Origin: Syntrophaceae bacterium UBA1411
Lineage (GTDB): Bacteria; Desulfobacterota; Syntrophia; Syntrophales; Smithellaceae
Direction of reading: 5' to 3'
Assembly (NCBI GenBank): GCA_002304995.1
Contig: DBPV01000140.1
Span: forward strand, 25,513-42,788
Length of the DNA stretch: 17,276 bases
Each line of letters begins with the position of its first letter. The first letter of the stretch is position 1. Shown here piece after piece: positions 1 through 6,794 of the stretch. The notes under the pieces were generated by a model that saw only the letters and a list, made by a program, of their open reading frames with translations, made no database searches and was not told the DNA's origin. A program made the position numbers and the translations under genes.

Positions 1-165
1 CGGGAAAACGCGACCACGCTTTTCCTCGTGGAGCAAAACGCCGCGATGGCGCTCAAACTCTCGCACCGGGCCTACGTCCTGGAAAACGGCGTCATCACGC
101 TGGAAGGCAAAGCCGCCGATCTCCTCCGCGACGAAAACGTCAAAAAAGCCTACCTGGGAATTTGA
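1..165 (+). CDS. livF: Branched-chain amino acid ABC transporter ATP-binding protein, C-terminal end (partial)
   Basis: The frame is open from base 1 to a TGA at 163-165, giving the last 54 residues of an ABC ATPase. The visible stretch contains LFLVEQN, AYVLENG and a C-terminal AYLGI. This is the typical LivF ending, in which the switch-loop position reads VEQN rather than the usual histidine-containing loop. LivF is one of two cytoplasmic ATPases driving the LivHM permease for leucine, isoleucine and valine or related amides. The rest of the transporter must lie upstream of the window. The gene is convergent with the next operon, whose stop lies 90 bases away. The family call is from recognition of this short tail; LivG-like or urea-transporter (UrtE) ATPases have related ends and cannot be fully excluded. 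Confidence 0.85.
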   Translation, partial: RENATTLFLVEQNAAMALKLSHRAYVLENGVITLEGKAADLLRDENVKKAYLGI

Positions 166-227
166 GAAACAGCCTGCACCGGAAAACTTCGACAGCCGGT
201 CGATCGTTTAGCGCAGATCATAAAGAA

Positions 228-250
228 AGTTGAATTTTCTTCATTCAGCT
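228..250 (+). terminator. Weak hairpin between convergent genes, possible terminator
   Basis: Eight-base arms at 228-235 and 243-250 (AGTTGAAT / ATTCAGCT) pair with one G-U wobble around a 7-base loop. A T-rich run (TTAATTTTTT) begins only 6 bases after the hairpin. It sits between the livF stop and the stop of the convergent lipoprotein gene, where a terminator is expected. The stem is AT-rich and the T-run is displaced, so this is a weak candidate. On the minus strand the arms carry a C-A mismatch. Confidence 0.25.
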
Positions 251-255
251 CCGTA

Positions 256-1101
256 TTAATTTTTTGACACATAAATCCTTGCCCGCACTGTCATGCCGGG
301 CTTGATGGTTCTGTTTGTTTTGGAATACAGGCTGCCCGTCAGGCTTCCGTCTTCAATCCGGACAGACTCAATCGTCGCCAGTGGTTTATTGTCCTCGTCG
401 ATAACGGCAATTTGTTGCTGTGCAGCTTTCAGATATCGCAGGCGGTCCGTTTTGATATGAACATAGACCGTTTTGCCGGATATTTTTTCAATCGTCCCCA
501 TTTCGTAGCTGGGATTGAATTTATCCCCGAGTTGAATTGCCAAATCGACGAAGATCACTCGTAAAAGGTCTTTTTTCTGTTGATTTAATTCGAACTCCGT
601 CGGCGCCTTGCCGGCGGTTATCCTGTGCATTTTTTCAAAATGGTGTTGAGCCGTAAATATTTCAAATTCTTTTGATGGTTTGTTCACGTCAAACACTTTA
701 AGGCAGGCGCTGCCGGAGGCGATATACTTTTTTCTTTTCGGATCGACGGTATTGCGGATCTCCATATTCATGGACATCACTTCCGGAAAGATCACGAACC
801 CTTCTGTTTCTTCCGTGATATCTTCCTTTTTTAGTACCATGACATATTTAAAACGTTTTGTTTTCTCGATCTCGCTTTTGATCTGCGCCATGAATTCGTC
901 AATTTCACTTTGTTCGGTGACAAGGCGTGGTTTAATTTTCCGCAAAGACGCAGCAAGTCTATCCGAACGAAAAATGACGGGTTCGAGCGCATCGGTTTTC
1001 ACGGCTGCTGCTTCCTTTACGAAATATTCCTCTTTTGCCGCACAGCCAAACAGCACGAGGCATCCACAGACTGCTGCAAGTAACCAGATTATCTTTTTCA
1101 T
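256..1101 (-). CDS. Lipoprotein with TolB-N/CsgG-like region and C-terminal SH3-like domain (FlgT-related)
   Basis: A 281-residue protein. The ATG at 1101 is chosen because it follows a good AGGAGG ribosome site and gives a textbook lipoprotein signal: MKKIIWLLAAVCG, then lipobox LFGC with Cys20. The open frame extends further upstream, but only by overlapping the preceding gene. Roughly residues 40-190 alternate helix and strands (including RFKYVMVLKKEDI and a closing amphipathic helix near LAIQLGDKF), a pattern like the TolB-N/CsgG-like middle domain of FlgT. Residues about 205-281 (starting near KISGKTVYVHI, ending IKPGMTVRARIYV) look like the small beta-barrel that closes FlgT-type proteins. 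It is the last gene of a four-gene operon, 22 bases after its neighbour. It is probably anchored in the outer membrane facing the periplasm. Domain assignments are by eye; the exact function is unknown. Confidence 0.75.
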   Translation of the reverse strand: MKKIIWLLAAVCGCLVLFGCAAKEEYFVKEAAAVKTDALEPVIFRSDRLAASLRKIKPRLVTEQSEIDEFMAQIKSEIEKTKRFKYVMVLKKEDITEETEGFVIFPEVMSMNMEIRNTVDPKRKKYIASGSACLKVFDVNKPSKEFEIFTAQHHFEKMHRITAGKAPTEFELNQQKKDLLRVIFVDLAIQLGDKFNPSYEMGTIEKISGKTVYVHIKTDRLRYLKAAQQQIAVIDEDNKPLATIESVRIEDGSLTGSLYSKTNRTIKPGMTVRARIYVSKN

Positions 1102-1123
1102 GGTCGCGTCTCCTCCTGCACAA

Positions 1124-2389
1124 TTAAATCCCTTTGTGTTCCATAGGCAATGATCGCGATGTCCCGCAAATCGGCTTCGATTTTTTCGCTGGCCGGTCTT
1201 CTGGCGACTCGAAAGCGGCGAGACTGTCTCCCGTAAACAGTTCAGTGTTGGAAAAAACTTCATCTTCACTGACTGCCAGCGCCGCAATTTCTTCCCGGAT
1301 CCCGGCATAAGCGAGTTCAGCGGTTTCAACCCTGTCCAGAATCCGTTGTGCCACTTTTTTTTCATCTTCATCGAGAAGATCATCGTAGTCTTCTTTTAAA
1401 ACACTGTAGATGTCTTTATAAATCTTGATCTGATCGGACATATACCGCGGAAAATACGGGGCTATTTTTTTGATATTTTCAAGCCGGGACACCATCATTG
1501 CCACTTCCCGGGGGGACAATTTCTGAAATTCTTTTTTTGCATTTTTAATAGCGGAAGACATTTTCCAAATGACACCTGTCATCTGGGTCAAGGCGACCCC
1601 CAGATAATCCAGATTGGCCAGTGTTACACGTAAGACGTTTTTTGCCAGCGGTGCAAATTGCTTTCTGGCATCATCCCTTTCCGCTTTTTTGCTTTCCCAT
1701 TGCCCGTCCAATTTGACAATCTTAAGCGCCTTATTTTCACAATATTTTTCCTTGATTCCCCTTTGGAACGTCTTCGCGGTTGTGCCGATCAATCCCTGAC
1801 ACTTCTTGGCGCCTCTTTCGTAGGCTACCAGTTCCCGCTCCAATTCCTCGACCTCTTTGTTATTTAAACTGACGACGCCAAAAGCACGCAGGGCATTTCT
1901 GTGACCATTTCGTCTGGGTGGTTTAGCCCTCCGCAAAACCGTTTCTTTTTCTTTCAGCAGAAGATAAAGAGGCGACGTCGGCCGCGGCAACCCTGTGCGC
2001 GGATCTCCCTCAAATGCCGCACTTTTTCCTTGTGAAGCGAGTGCGCCGGACACTCCCATCTTCAGAAGCGTATCTGACGAGGGTGCGTTGTTCATCTGAG
2101 CCGGCCACTGGCAATTTTCCGACAGAGGCGTATGCAAAAGAGATGTATTGGAAAGACGGATGGCGATGAGTGCCGACTCCAAAGAATCCACGGTATCGCG
2201 CACAGAGGCCGGTGTGATGACTTGTCCGATCACCGATGTGGCTGTCGACAGTCCCGGCACAGCGACCGGCGCGTCCGATTTTTGTGACTTCTTGTCCGTT
2301 GCGCAAGCCCATACCGAAAGGACCATTCCCCCGATCACAAGAAAGCAGAGCATCTTCTTCATTCGGGGATTAACAGAAATTGTTACCAC
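1124..2389 (-). CDS. Long helical lipoprotein of unknown family
   Basis: I do not recognise the family. The chosen GTG at 2389 has an AAAGG ribosome-binding sequence 8 bases upstream and gives 421 residues. An ATG at 2362 (412 residues, MKKMLCFLV) gives a more ordinary signal peptide but has no visible ribosome site. Either way the protein starts with a hydrophobic segment ending in SVWAC and then ATDKKSQKSD, as in lipoproteins, although Trp at -2 of the lipobox is unusual. The mature part is rich in Lys, Glu, Ala and Leu, with long predicted helices and possible coiled coil (for example around KLDGQWESKKAERDDARKQF). Two cysteines lie close together (KKCQGLIG and KEKYCENK). It lies third in the exported-protein operon, 34 bases after the preceding stop. 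A structural or scaffold partner of the neighbouring FlgT-like proteins is plausible but is inference. Confidence 0.65.
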   Translation of the reverse strand: MVTISVNPRMKKMLCFLVIGGMVLSVWACATDKKSQKSDAPVAVPGLSTATSVIGQVITPASVRDTVDSLESALIAIRLSNTSLLHTPLSENCQWPAQMNNAPSSDTLLKMGVSGALASQGKSAAFEGDPRTGLPRPTSPLYLLLKEKETVLRRAKPPRRNGHRNALRAFGVVSLNNKEVEELERELVAYERGAKKCQGLIGTTAKTFQRGIKEKYCENKALKIVKLDGQWESKKAERDDARKQFAPLAKNVLRVTLANLDYLGVALTQMTGVIWKMSSAIKNAKKEFQKLSPREVAMMVSRLENIKKIAPYFPRYMSDQIKIYKDIYSVLKEDYDDLLDEDEKKVAQRILDRVETAELAYAGIREEIAALAVSEDEVFSNTELFTGDSLAAFESPEDRPAKKSKPICGTSRSLPMEHKGI

Positions 2390-2423
2390 ATCTGAAGCCT
2401 TTGCTTTTTATCTGTATGAACGA

Positions 2424-3575
2424 TTAACGGAAAATAATTTTATTTCCGTCAATCTGGGGGTTAAGTCTTTTGAGAACCGGGTCGTTTCTGAAATGATCGT
2501 CCAATAAATCCACGAGATCGTCAATTTTCCCAATATAAAACACGTCGATCACCAGATCACCCTTCCCCCTTTGTTTCTGGTGGACGCTTTTTAATCCGGG
2601 GATTTCGTTCTTCAGAAGCTTTACAACTTTACGTTCTGTGCGATAATTGCCGCCCAATTTCATCACGACCTCATAGCGGACACCGCGCTTTTCACCGATG
2701 ACACTTTTGGATTGCAATCCATGAAGCGCATCCTCCGCAAAGCTCTTGCCGCCTGCGATTGCGGCTTTGGTCAGGCCGATAAAAGCGTCCGCTTCGGCGC
2801 CGCCGCGCGCTGTCCCGTCAATATTGCCTTCCCAGAGAAGATCGCGACTGGAGATCGCCACCGCTTTGCCTGTGATCAGGGTATGGAAGGTTTTATCGTG
2901 CTGGCCTTTAATGATTCTTGTATCGACCTTGGCCAGAATCAGCCATTCTCCCAGTCCTTCCACCTGAGCGGCCAGCTTATCATAGTCCAGATCACTGGAT
3001 GTAAGGGATTCCAGTTTCCGGGCATGCTCAGGATCATCGATAACGGTAAATTCCGCAGCGGTTAAAGTGCGCCGGATTTCACCTCTTATTTTATCGATTA
3101 TGACCGGCGCATCGCCGGAGTCGACTCTTCCGGGGACAAGAATCACAATAACACGCCGGTCGTCATTTTTTCCGACAGCCGTTCCCTGTCGGTTTAAATA
3201 GTGGGCTACTGCATTTTCATTGATCGTGACATTGACCACAGCCGTCATTTCCTTCGAGAAAAGGCCGCCGACGTTTGTTTCCAGGACTTTGAGATCTTCG
3301 ATGAAGCGGTCGTCGCCTCCGAGGTTCAATTTTTCTGATTGTCCCGGATAGACTTCCTGAACGAAACGGGCCAGGGCCTGTTCCTTTGCTTTTTGTTTCG
3401 CGGCCTGCAAGGCACTATACTCATCGCCGCTGACCTGCACTTTTACCGTTTCTTTGTAGCTGCGAATCTCGGCAGCCATCAGCGTTGAAGCAAACATCAG
3501 ACAAATAATGATGAGGGAAATACGCCCTGAAAGTTTCCTTGTGGTCACGCGAGACACCTCCGTCTTCCGGCTCAT
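2424..3575 (-). CDS. Exported three-domain protein with FlgT-N-like and TolB-N-like regions (paralogue of upstream gene)
   Basis: The ATG at 3575 overlaps the upstream TGA as ATGA, suggesting coupled translation, and gives 383 residues. A GTG at 3548 is a serious alternative: it has a perfect GGAGG (3557-3561) 8 bases upstream and gives a tidier signal peptide. Both predict export, with cleavage near MAAEIRSY. Residues 37-130 (VSGDEYSALQAAKQKAKEQA through VVNVTINENAV) match the helix-strand layout of FlgT N-terminal/LPP20-like domains. Residues 139-285 resemble the TolB-N/CsgG-like domain (RRVIVILVPG then FTVIDDPEHA). Residues about 299-360 form a short alpha/beta domain (RYEVVMKLGGN through GDLVIDVFYIGKIDDL). 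The same three blocks in the same order occur in the gene just upstream, so the two are probably diverged paralogues. It is likely periplasmic; function unknown. Confidence 0.75.
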   Translation of the reverse strand: MSRKTEVSRVTTRKLSGRISLIIICLMFASTLMAAEIRSYKETVKVQVSGDEYSALQAAKQKAKEQALARFVQEVYPGQSEKLNLGGDDRFIEDLKVLETNVGGLFSKEMTAVVNVTINENAVAHYLNRQGTAVGKNDDRRVIVILVPGRVDSGDAPVIIDKIRGEIRRTLTAAEFTVIDDPEHARKLESLTSSDLDYDKLAAQVEGLGEWLILAKVDTRIIKGQHDKTFHTLITGKAVAISSRDLLWEGNIDGTARGGAEADAFIGLTKAAIAGGKSFAEDALHGLQSKSVIGEKRGVRYEVVMKLGGNYRTERKVVKLLKNEIPGLKSVHQKQRGKGDLVIDVFYIGKIDDLVDLLDDHFRNDPVLKRLNPQIDGNKIIFR

Positions 3576-4690
3576 AGTTCTTTCTTCCAAATGCTTCTTG
3601 CGCCTTCCGCGCGCACTTTTTTCAGCTTCCACCCCAGTTCTCCGGCCGCGCGCGCAATGTCACGGTCCAGTTGATCCCGCTTTCCCTTGTATTCCGCCTC
3701 AAACGTGGCTTTGCCGCCGCCGGATTCAACTTCTCTGGCGGCTGTAACGGCGGCAAATTTTTCCAACTTTTCTGTAAAGGCAGAGATTACATCGGCATTA
3801 TTCATACCCTCGATGATCACCATATAAAGAGAGCCGCGCTGATACATTTCTTCCCACGTCTGCCGGAGTTGTTCCAGCATTGGACCGACAACCTTCTTGC
3901 CGCCGTCGCGGGCGGCCTGTTCCATAGCTGTTTCCTTGTCCTGACCGTGAGCCGCTGTTTCCACAACTTTGCTCGTCACCACCTGGGCGCGCGTATTGTC
4001 AATGAGCTGCGCTTTAATCCGGGTCTGAACAGTGGTGTTCACCTCACCCTGCTTGACGCTGCCGCTGACATCATAATACAGAGTGTATTCGGCCTGATAG
4101 CGAAGTCCGGCCGCTGCCGCTTTGTCGATATCGCTGATTTCATGAGTATGAACGAGCTGCCGGGCAAAGCTCTGCGCCGATTTTTTATCCACGACGCGGA
4201 ATTTCTGGTCGGTCAGCGCCTCTACGATGCCATTGAAGATTTCATCAAGAAATACCCTGTTGTTGAAGAAGGCCTTGCCGGAGGGCTTGTTGCTGAAGGC
4301 GACAAGAATCCTCGGGTTTCCCATTTCCATCTTCAGCGCTCCGATGGCCTTGAGATCTTCTTTCAGGACAACTTCATCAACGACCGCCTTGACGGTTACC
4401 ACATGCTCGTCGCCTTTTTTCAAGGAACTCAAGATTTCATATTTGGATACATAGCCCTGACTATGACTGTAAATCTTGTCTTCCATGATCTGGAAGTCTT
4501 CGACGCGGGTTGTAGATTTAATCAGCACTCCCACGCCCTGTTCAACGGCGCGCCGCAACGCACTCTGAATAGCCTCGCTTTTAGATGGGCCTTCACCGGT
4601 CGCCGTTACCACACCTGCATTACTGACTGAAACGAAAAAAAGAACACCAGCAGCGACATAAATGAATAAAGCGCCAATCACCTTCTTCAT
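3572..4690 (-). CDS. Exported FlgT-like protein: FlgT-N-like, TolB-N/CsgG-like and C-terminal alpha/beta domains
   Basis: A 372-residue protein and the first gene of the operon. The ATG at 4690 follows an AGGAG ribosome site and starts a type I signal peptide ending near SVSNA. Residues 27-115 (ATGEGPSKSEAIQSALRRAV, HSQGYVSKYEIL, VTVKAVVDEVVL) strongly resemble the FlgT N-terminal domain. Residues 125-275 (NPRILVAFSN, KFRVVDKKSA, then a beta-rich part with YTLYYDVSGSV) resemble TolB-N/CsgG-like domains. Residues about 287-350 (LYMVIIEGMNN to ATFEAEYKGKRDQL) are shared with the downstream paralogue. In Vibrio, FlgT builds the H ring around the flagellar basal body, but no flagellar genes are visible here, so the role may be another envelope assembly. 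Transcription probably starts at the promoter at 4780-4808. Confidence 0.75.
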   Translation of the reverse strand: MKKVIGALFIYVAAGVLFFVSVSNAGVVTATGEGPSKSEAIQSALRRAVEQGVGVLIKSTTRVEDFQIMEDKIYSHSQGYVSKYEILSSLKKGDEHVVTVKAVVDEVVLKEDLKAIGALKMEMGNPRILVAFSNKPSGKAFFNNRVFLDEIFNGIVEALTDQKFRVVDKKSAQSFARQLVHTHEISDIDKAAAAGLRYQAEYTLYYDVSGSVKQGEVNTTVQTRIKAQLIDNTRAQVVTSKVVETAAHGQDKETAMEQAARDGGKKVVGPMLEQLRQTWEEMYQRGSLYMVIIEGMNNADVISAFTEKLEKFAAVTAAREVESGGGKATFEAEYKGKRDQLDRDIARAAGELGWKLKKVRAEGARSIWKKEL

Positions 4691-4706
4691 GTTGCCTGAC
4701 TCCTGC

Positions 4707-4721
4707 GATGGTAAAACCATC
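4707..4721 (-). promoter_or_regulatory. Small perfect hairpin just upstream of the ribosome site
   Basis: Six-base perfect arms (GATGGT / ACCATC, minus strand) with a 3-base loop sit 2 bases before the AGGAG ribosome site of the first FlgT-like gene, in its roughly 80-base leader. It could tune translation or message stability; no known riboswitch is recognised. It is short enough to be chance. Confidence 0.3.
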
Positions 4722-4779
4722 ATAATAATTGTAGATACGTCTTTAAAGCTTGATGCGGTACTGATTTTTTGCAATAAGC

Positions 4780-4808
4780 AATATAAGAAAGGCGGCTGGA
4801 GATGTCAA
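4780..4808 (-). promoter_or_regulatory. Sigma70-type promoter of the FlgT-like operon
   Basis: On the minus strand a perfect -35 TTGACA (4808-4803) is followed after 17 bases by TATATT (4785-4780), five of six matches to the -10 consensus. The start point would lie near 4773, leaving a leader of about 80 bases before the ATG at 4690. It lies just beyond the toxin remnant and separates the exported-protein operon from the defence island. Confidence 0.75.
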
Positions 4809-4835
4809 GATATTCTTAAATGCTGTCGAATTATT

Positions 4836-5119
4836 TCAGAAATAACCGGATGCGCTAATCCTTGGCAGGCGTCGGTTATATTGAATTTCAACAAGTTGCG
4901 CAGCCTCTGTCTGAAGATGCGTAATAAGCATCCGGGATTCCGTCCGGACATAAGCAGTATCGTGGTGGCCGACGTAACACAAAAGCAGGCTGTCTTCCTT
5001 TTATGGACAATCAGGCGTAAATCGCTGTCGACGCGAATAGACCAGAATTTTTTAACTTTGGCTTTTCCCAGTTTGTGAAACGGCACCCCGGGATTGGCCT
5101 GATTGTCGATGAACCCATT
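4836..5119 (-). pseudogene. Frameshifted, 5'-truncated RelE/ParE-like toxin or helicase-associated domain remnant
   Basis: Read on the minus strand from about 5119, one frame gives FIDNQANPG, PFHKLGKAKVKKFWSIRV and DSDLRLIVHKRKTACF. After a shift near 4974-4980 another frame continues YVGHHDTAYVRTESR, then EAAQLVEIQY and a stop at 4836-4838. Together these follow the RelE/ParE-like signature (frame..SIRV..R.IVHK...CYV.HHD.AY...R...GAAQLVE) that occurs both as stand-alone toxins and as the N-terminal region of UvrD-like helicases. The first 25 or so residues expected for the family are missing, and the sequence joins directly to the stop of the MazG-like gene. The usual AYxWAExR has become AYVRTESR. 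The frame before the shift continues as a 93-codon open frame (GTG at 5086 to 4805), but its second half does not resemble the family. I judge it dead. Confidence 0.7.
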
Positions 5120-5120
5120 T

Positions 5121-5468
5121 TTAGTCCAGATTATTATATTTCGTAGAAATACCTTTTACTTTTTCCACGGGATATTTATTGCGGTTGATTTCAATCTTTT
5201 TTTGCACAACATCTTCCAGAGAAATATTCAAGTCATGACAAAAATACGTCAATAGTATCGCAACATCAGCAATTTCACTTTCAATATCCTTACGCCGTTG
5301 TTCAGGAGTAGATTCTATTTCTGAATCACTTGCCCATCTAAATATATCTAAAAGTTCGGCAGATTCGACACACAATGCAGATACAAGATTACGCGTCGTA
5401 TGAAATTGTTCCCAATCTCTTTCATGCCTGAACACGATCAATTCTTTCAATAAATATTCTGAAATCAT
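5121..5468 (-). CDS. MazG-like nucleotide pyrophosphohydrolase (RS21-C6/dCTPase-like)
   Basis: A complete 115-residue protein; the ATG at 5468 follows AGAGGAA at good spacing. It shows the all-alpha NTP pyrophosphohydrolase signature: RDWEQFHTTRNLVSAL near residues 17-32, then E35xxE38 in VESAELL, then E65xxD68 in EIADVAILL. These are the Mg-binding acidic residues of the MazG/dUTPase superfamily. A KYPVEKVKG tail is also typical of this short subfamily. Members hydrolyse (d)NTPs to NMP and pyrophosphate, often modified or non-canonical ones. It lies only 12 bases after the HNH gene, so it belongs to the same transcript. In a defence setting it may clean up or deplete nucleotides, but the family is also a common housekeeping enzyme. 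AT-rich like the HNH gene. Confidence 0.88.
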   Translation of the reverse strand: MISEYLLKELIVFRHERDWEQFHTTRNLVSALCVESAELLDIFRWASDSEIESTPEQRRKDIESEIADVAILLTYFCHDLNISLEDVVQKKIEINRNKYPVEKVKGISTKYNNLD

Positions 5469-5480
5469 AAATTCCTCTGA

Positions 5481-6413
5481 CTATGCTTGAAATTTATTCC
5501 GATAGTGCCAATTTAAACAATCAGGATCCGGCCGCATCGAAGGATGTGTGGGTAAAACCGATAATGGATTATTATCAAGTCGATAATACGCTTGTCCGTT
5601 GAACCATTCTTCCTTGATTCGTTTGCTGATTTTTATCCGAAGGTCCGGTGTAACACTCACCAAACCTGCATCAAAAAGTCTGTGGAAATCGGCTCTGAGC
5701 AAAAGACCATTTCGCACATCATGTACACCTTCTTCGGCGTAAGGAACAATATGTGCAGCCTCTAAGGCTAATAGCGTACGCTCACCCGTTATAGCGCACC
5801 TACGTTGATATGCATCTGTTACCAGTACCCTGAAGGAAGATTGCCCCAGTCTTGGACGAACCGTAACAGGTGCTCCGTATTTCTGATTAGGCTCTGCGAC
5901 ATTTTTTGGTCGCTCTAATTGTAGATTTTCAAATTGAAGCATATCTAATCTAGCCTGCACATTTTTCCATATCTCCGAACCGGCCTCATCGTACGAATCG
6001 TACATTTTCCCCCGGACGATATTCGTAGCCCAACCTGCCGGATCGGCAATCCACGTTGCAGGATCAAAGAAGAAAGGATTTGCCAGAACGGTGCATCCTA
6101 TTTGACCATCGACACGATTACTTGCAGTGAGGTCTCGTATCATATTGCGAAGTTCGTCAAGAGACGAACAGCCATTTTTCGGTCCAAATACTTCCCATGC
6201 CAAGGGCAGTGGCAATGAACTATATGTGACAAAGAAGCCGCCACCGGCAATATGATTATATGGTCGCTTTAGTTTAAAAAGAAAAGGAAGTCCCATCGGC
6301 GCACTCGTGAATGGCGGTTTTGCGCTTGGCTGCCAAAAATTAACTTCGTCGGGCTGTAAATTTGCAAGAAATTTATACCAATTATTATCTGTCACACCAA
6401 CCCAAAACTTCAT
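5481..6413 (-). CDS. HNH endonuclease with N-terminal PUA/EVE-like domain, candidate modification-dependent nuclease
   Basis: The ATG at 6413 is preferred over one at 6425 because only it has a ribosome site (GGAG, 6-base spacing). The protein has 310 residues. The C-terminal half carries an HNH fold: CAITGERTLLALEAAHIVPY supplies the first catalytic His (221), RNGLLLRADFHRLFD supplies Asn235 and His244, and Cys206 precedes it. The N-terminal half (KFWVGVTDNNWYKFL, VNFWQPS, PFLFKLKRP, GGGFFVTYS, AWEVFGPKNG) looks like a PUA-superfamily reader of the EVE/SRA kind. That pairing resembles enzymes that cut DNA carrying modified cytosines, such as SRA-HNH and EVE-HNH nucleases. It stands where the body of the type III methyltransferase would be expected, with only 54 bases to the stump stop. 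HNH assignment is firm; the reader role is inference. Confidence 0.85.
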   Translation of the reverse strand: MKFWVGVTDNNWYKFLANLQPDEVNFWQPSAKPPFTSAPMGLPFLFKLKRPYNHIAGGGFFVTYSSLPLPLAWEVFGPKNGCSSLDELRNMIRDLTASNRVDGQIGCTVLANPFFFDPATWIADPAGWATNIVRGKMYDSYDEAGSEIWKNVQARLDMLQFENLQLERPKNVAEPNQKYGAPVTVRPRLGQSSFRVLVTDAYQRRCAITGERTLLALEAAHIVPYAEEGVHDVRNGLLLRADFHRLFDAGLVSVTPDLRIKISKRIKEEWFNGQAYYRLDNNPLSVLPTHPSMRPDPDCLNWHYRNKFQA

Positions 6414-6467
6414 TCCATTCTCCATTTAAAAATTTATTCAGGAACGCATAGCAAAATAAATCGTTCT

Positions 6468-6725
6468 TCAAAGATGGACCACCAGATCCGACCAGTCTTT
6501 TTCGTCTTTGCCGCGCCAGACGAGTTGCGGGTCCAGATCGCGGTTGCGGTTTTGCTTTTCTTCATCTAAGCCTGCTGCATTACGCGGATAGGCGACTTTC
6601 AGCGGGTCTTGCGCTTCTTTTTGCAACACAGATTGAAACTCGGCGGTGGGTATGTTTTTGCGCTTGGCTTCATCGTGAATGAGCGTTTCTATTGTTTTTG
6701 AGCTATTCGTTACCTTCTTTGCCAT
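6468..6725 (-). pseudogene. Truncated type III restriction-modification methyltransferase (Mod), N-terminal 85 residues only
   Basis: A complete small reading frame: ATG at 6725 with an AAGG ribosome site, stop at 6468. From memory of the family it matches the N-terminus of type III Mod proteins paired with this type of Res: HDEAKRKNIPTAEFQSVLQK, VAYPRN, DLDPQLVWRGKDEKDWSDLV. Full-length members continue with a PPLYIQEKVHP-like stretch and then the methylase motifs (DPPY and the SAM-binding FxGxG). Here the frame ends VVHL-stop straight after DLV, and the next gene is the HNH nuclease 54 bases on. No DPPY motif is found anywhere in the window. It may still be translated, since start and ribosome site are intact, but it cannot be a methyltransferase. 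It probably arose by deletion or replacement when the HNH-MazG segment arrived. Confidence 0.8.
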
Positions 6726-6794
6726 GCAATTATCCTTTTGATCATGTCGGGTTTGCCGTGTTTATGTCTGGTTTCCCATGTGCGGGATGAGTCG

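Noticed and set aside
178..200. ACCGG/CCGGT hairpin after livF as terminator
   Set aside because: Only a 5-bp stem with a 13-base loop and no T-run after it.
3671..4630. 319-codon plus-strand open frame
   Set aside because: It lies antisense to the FlgT-like gene that has a signal peptide, ribosome site and promoter; its protein is low-complexity and unlike any family.
4805..5086. 93-codon minus-strand open frame as a normal gene
   Set aside because: Only its first half resembles a RelE/ParE-like domain; the family continues in another frame after about 4975, so it is a frameshifted remnant.
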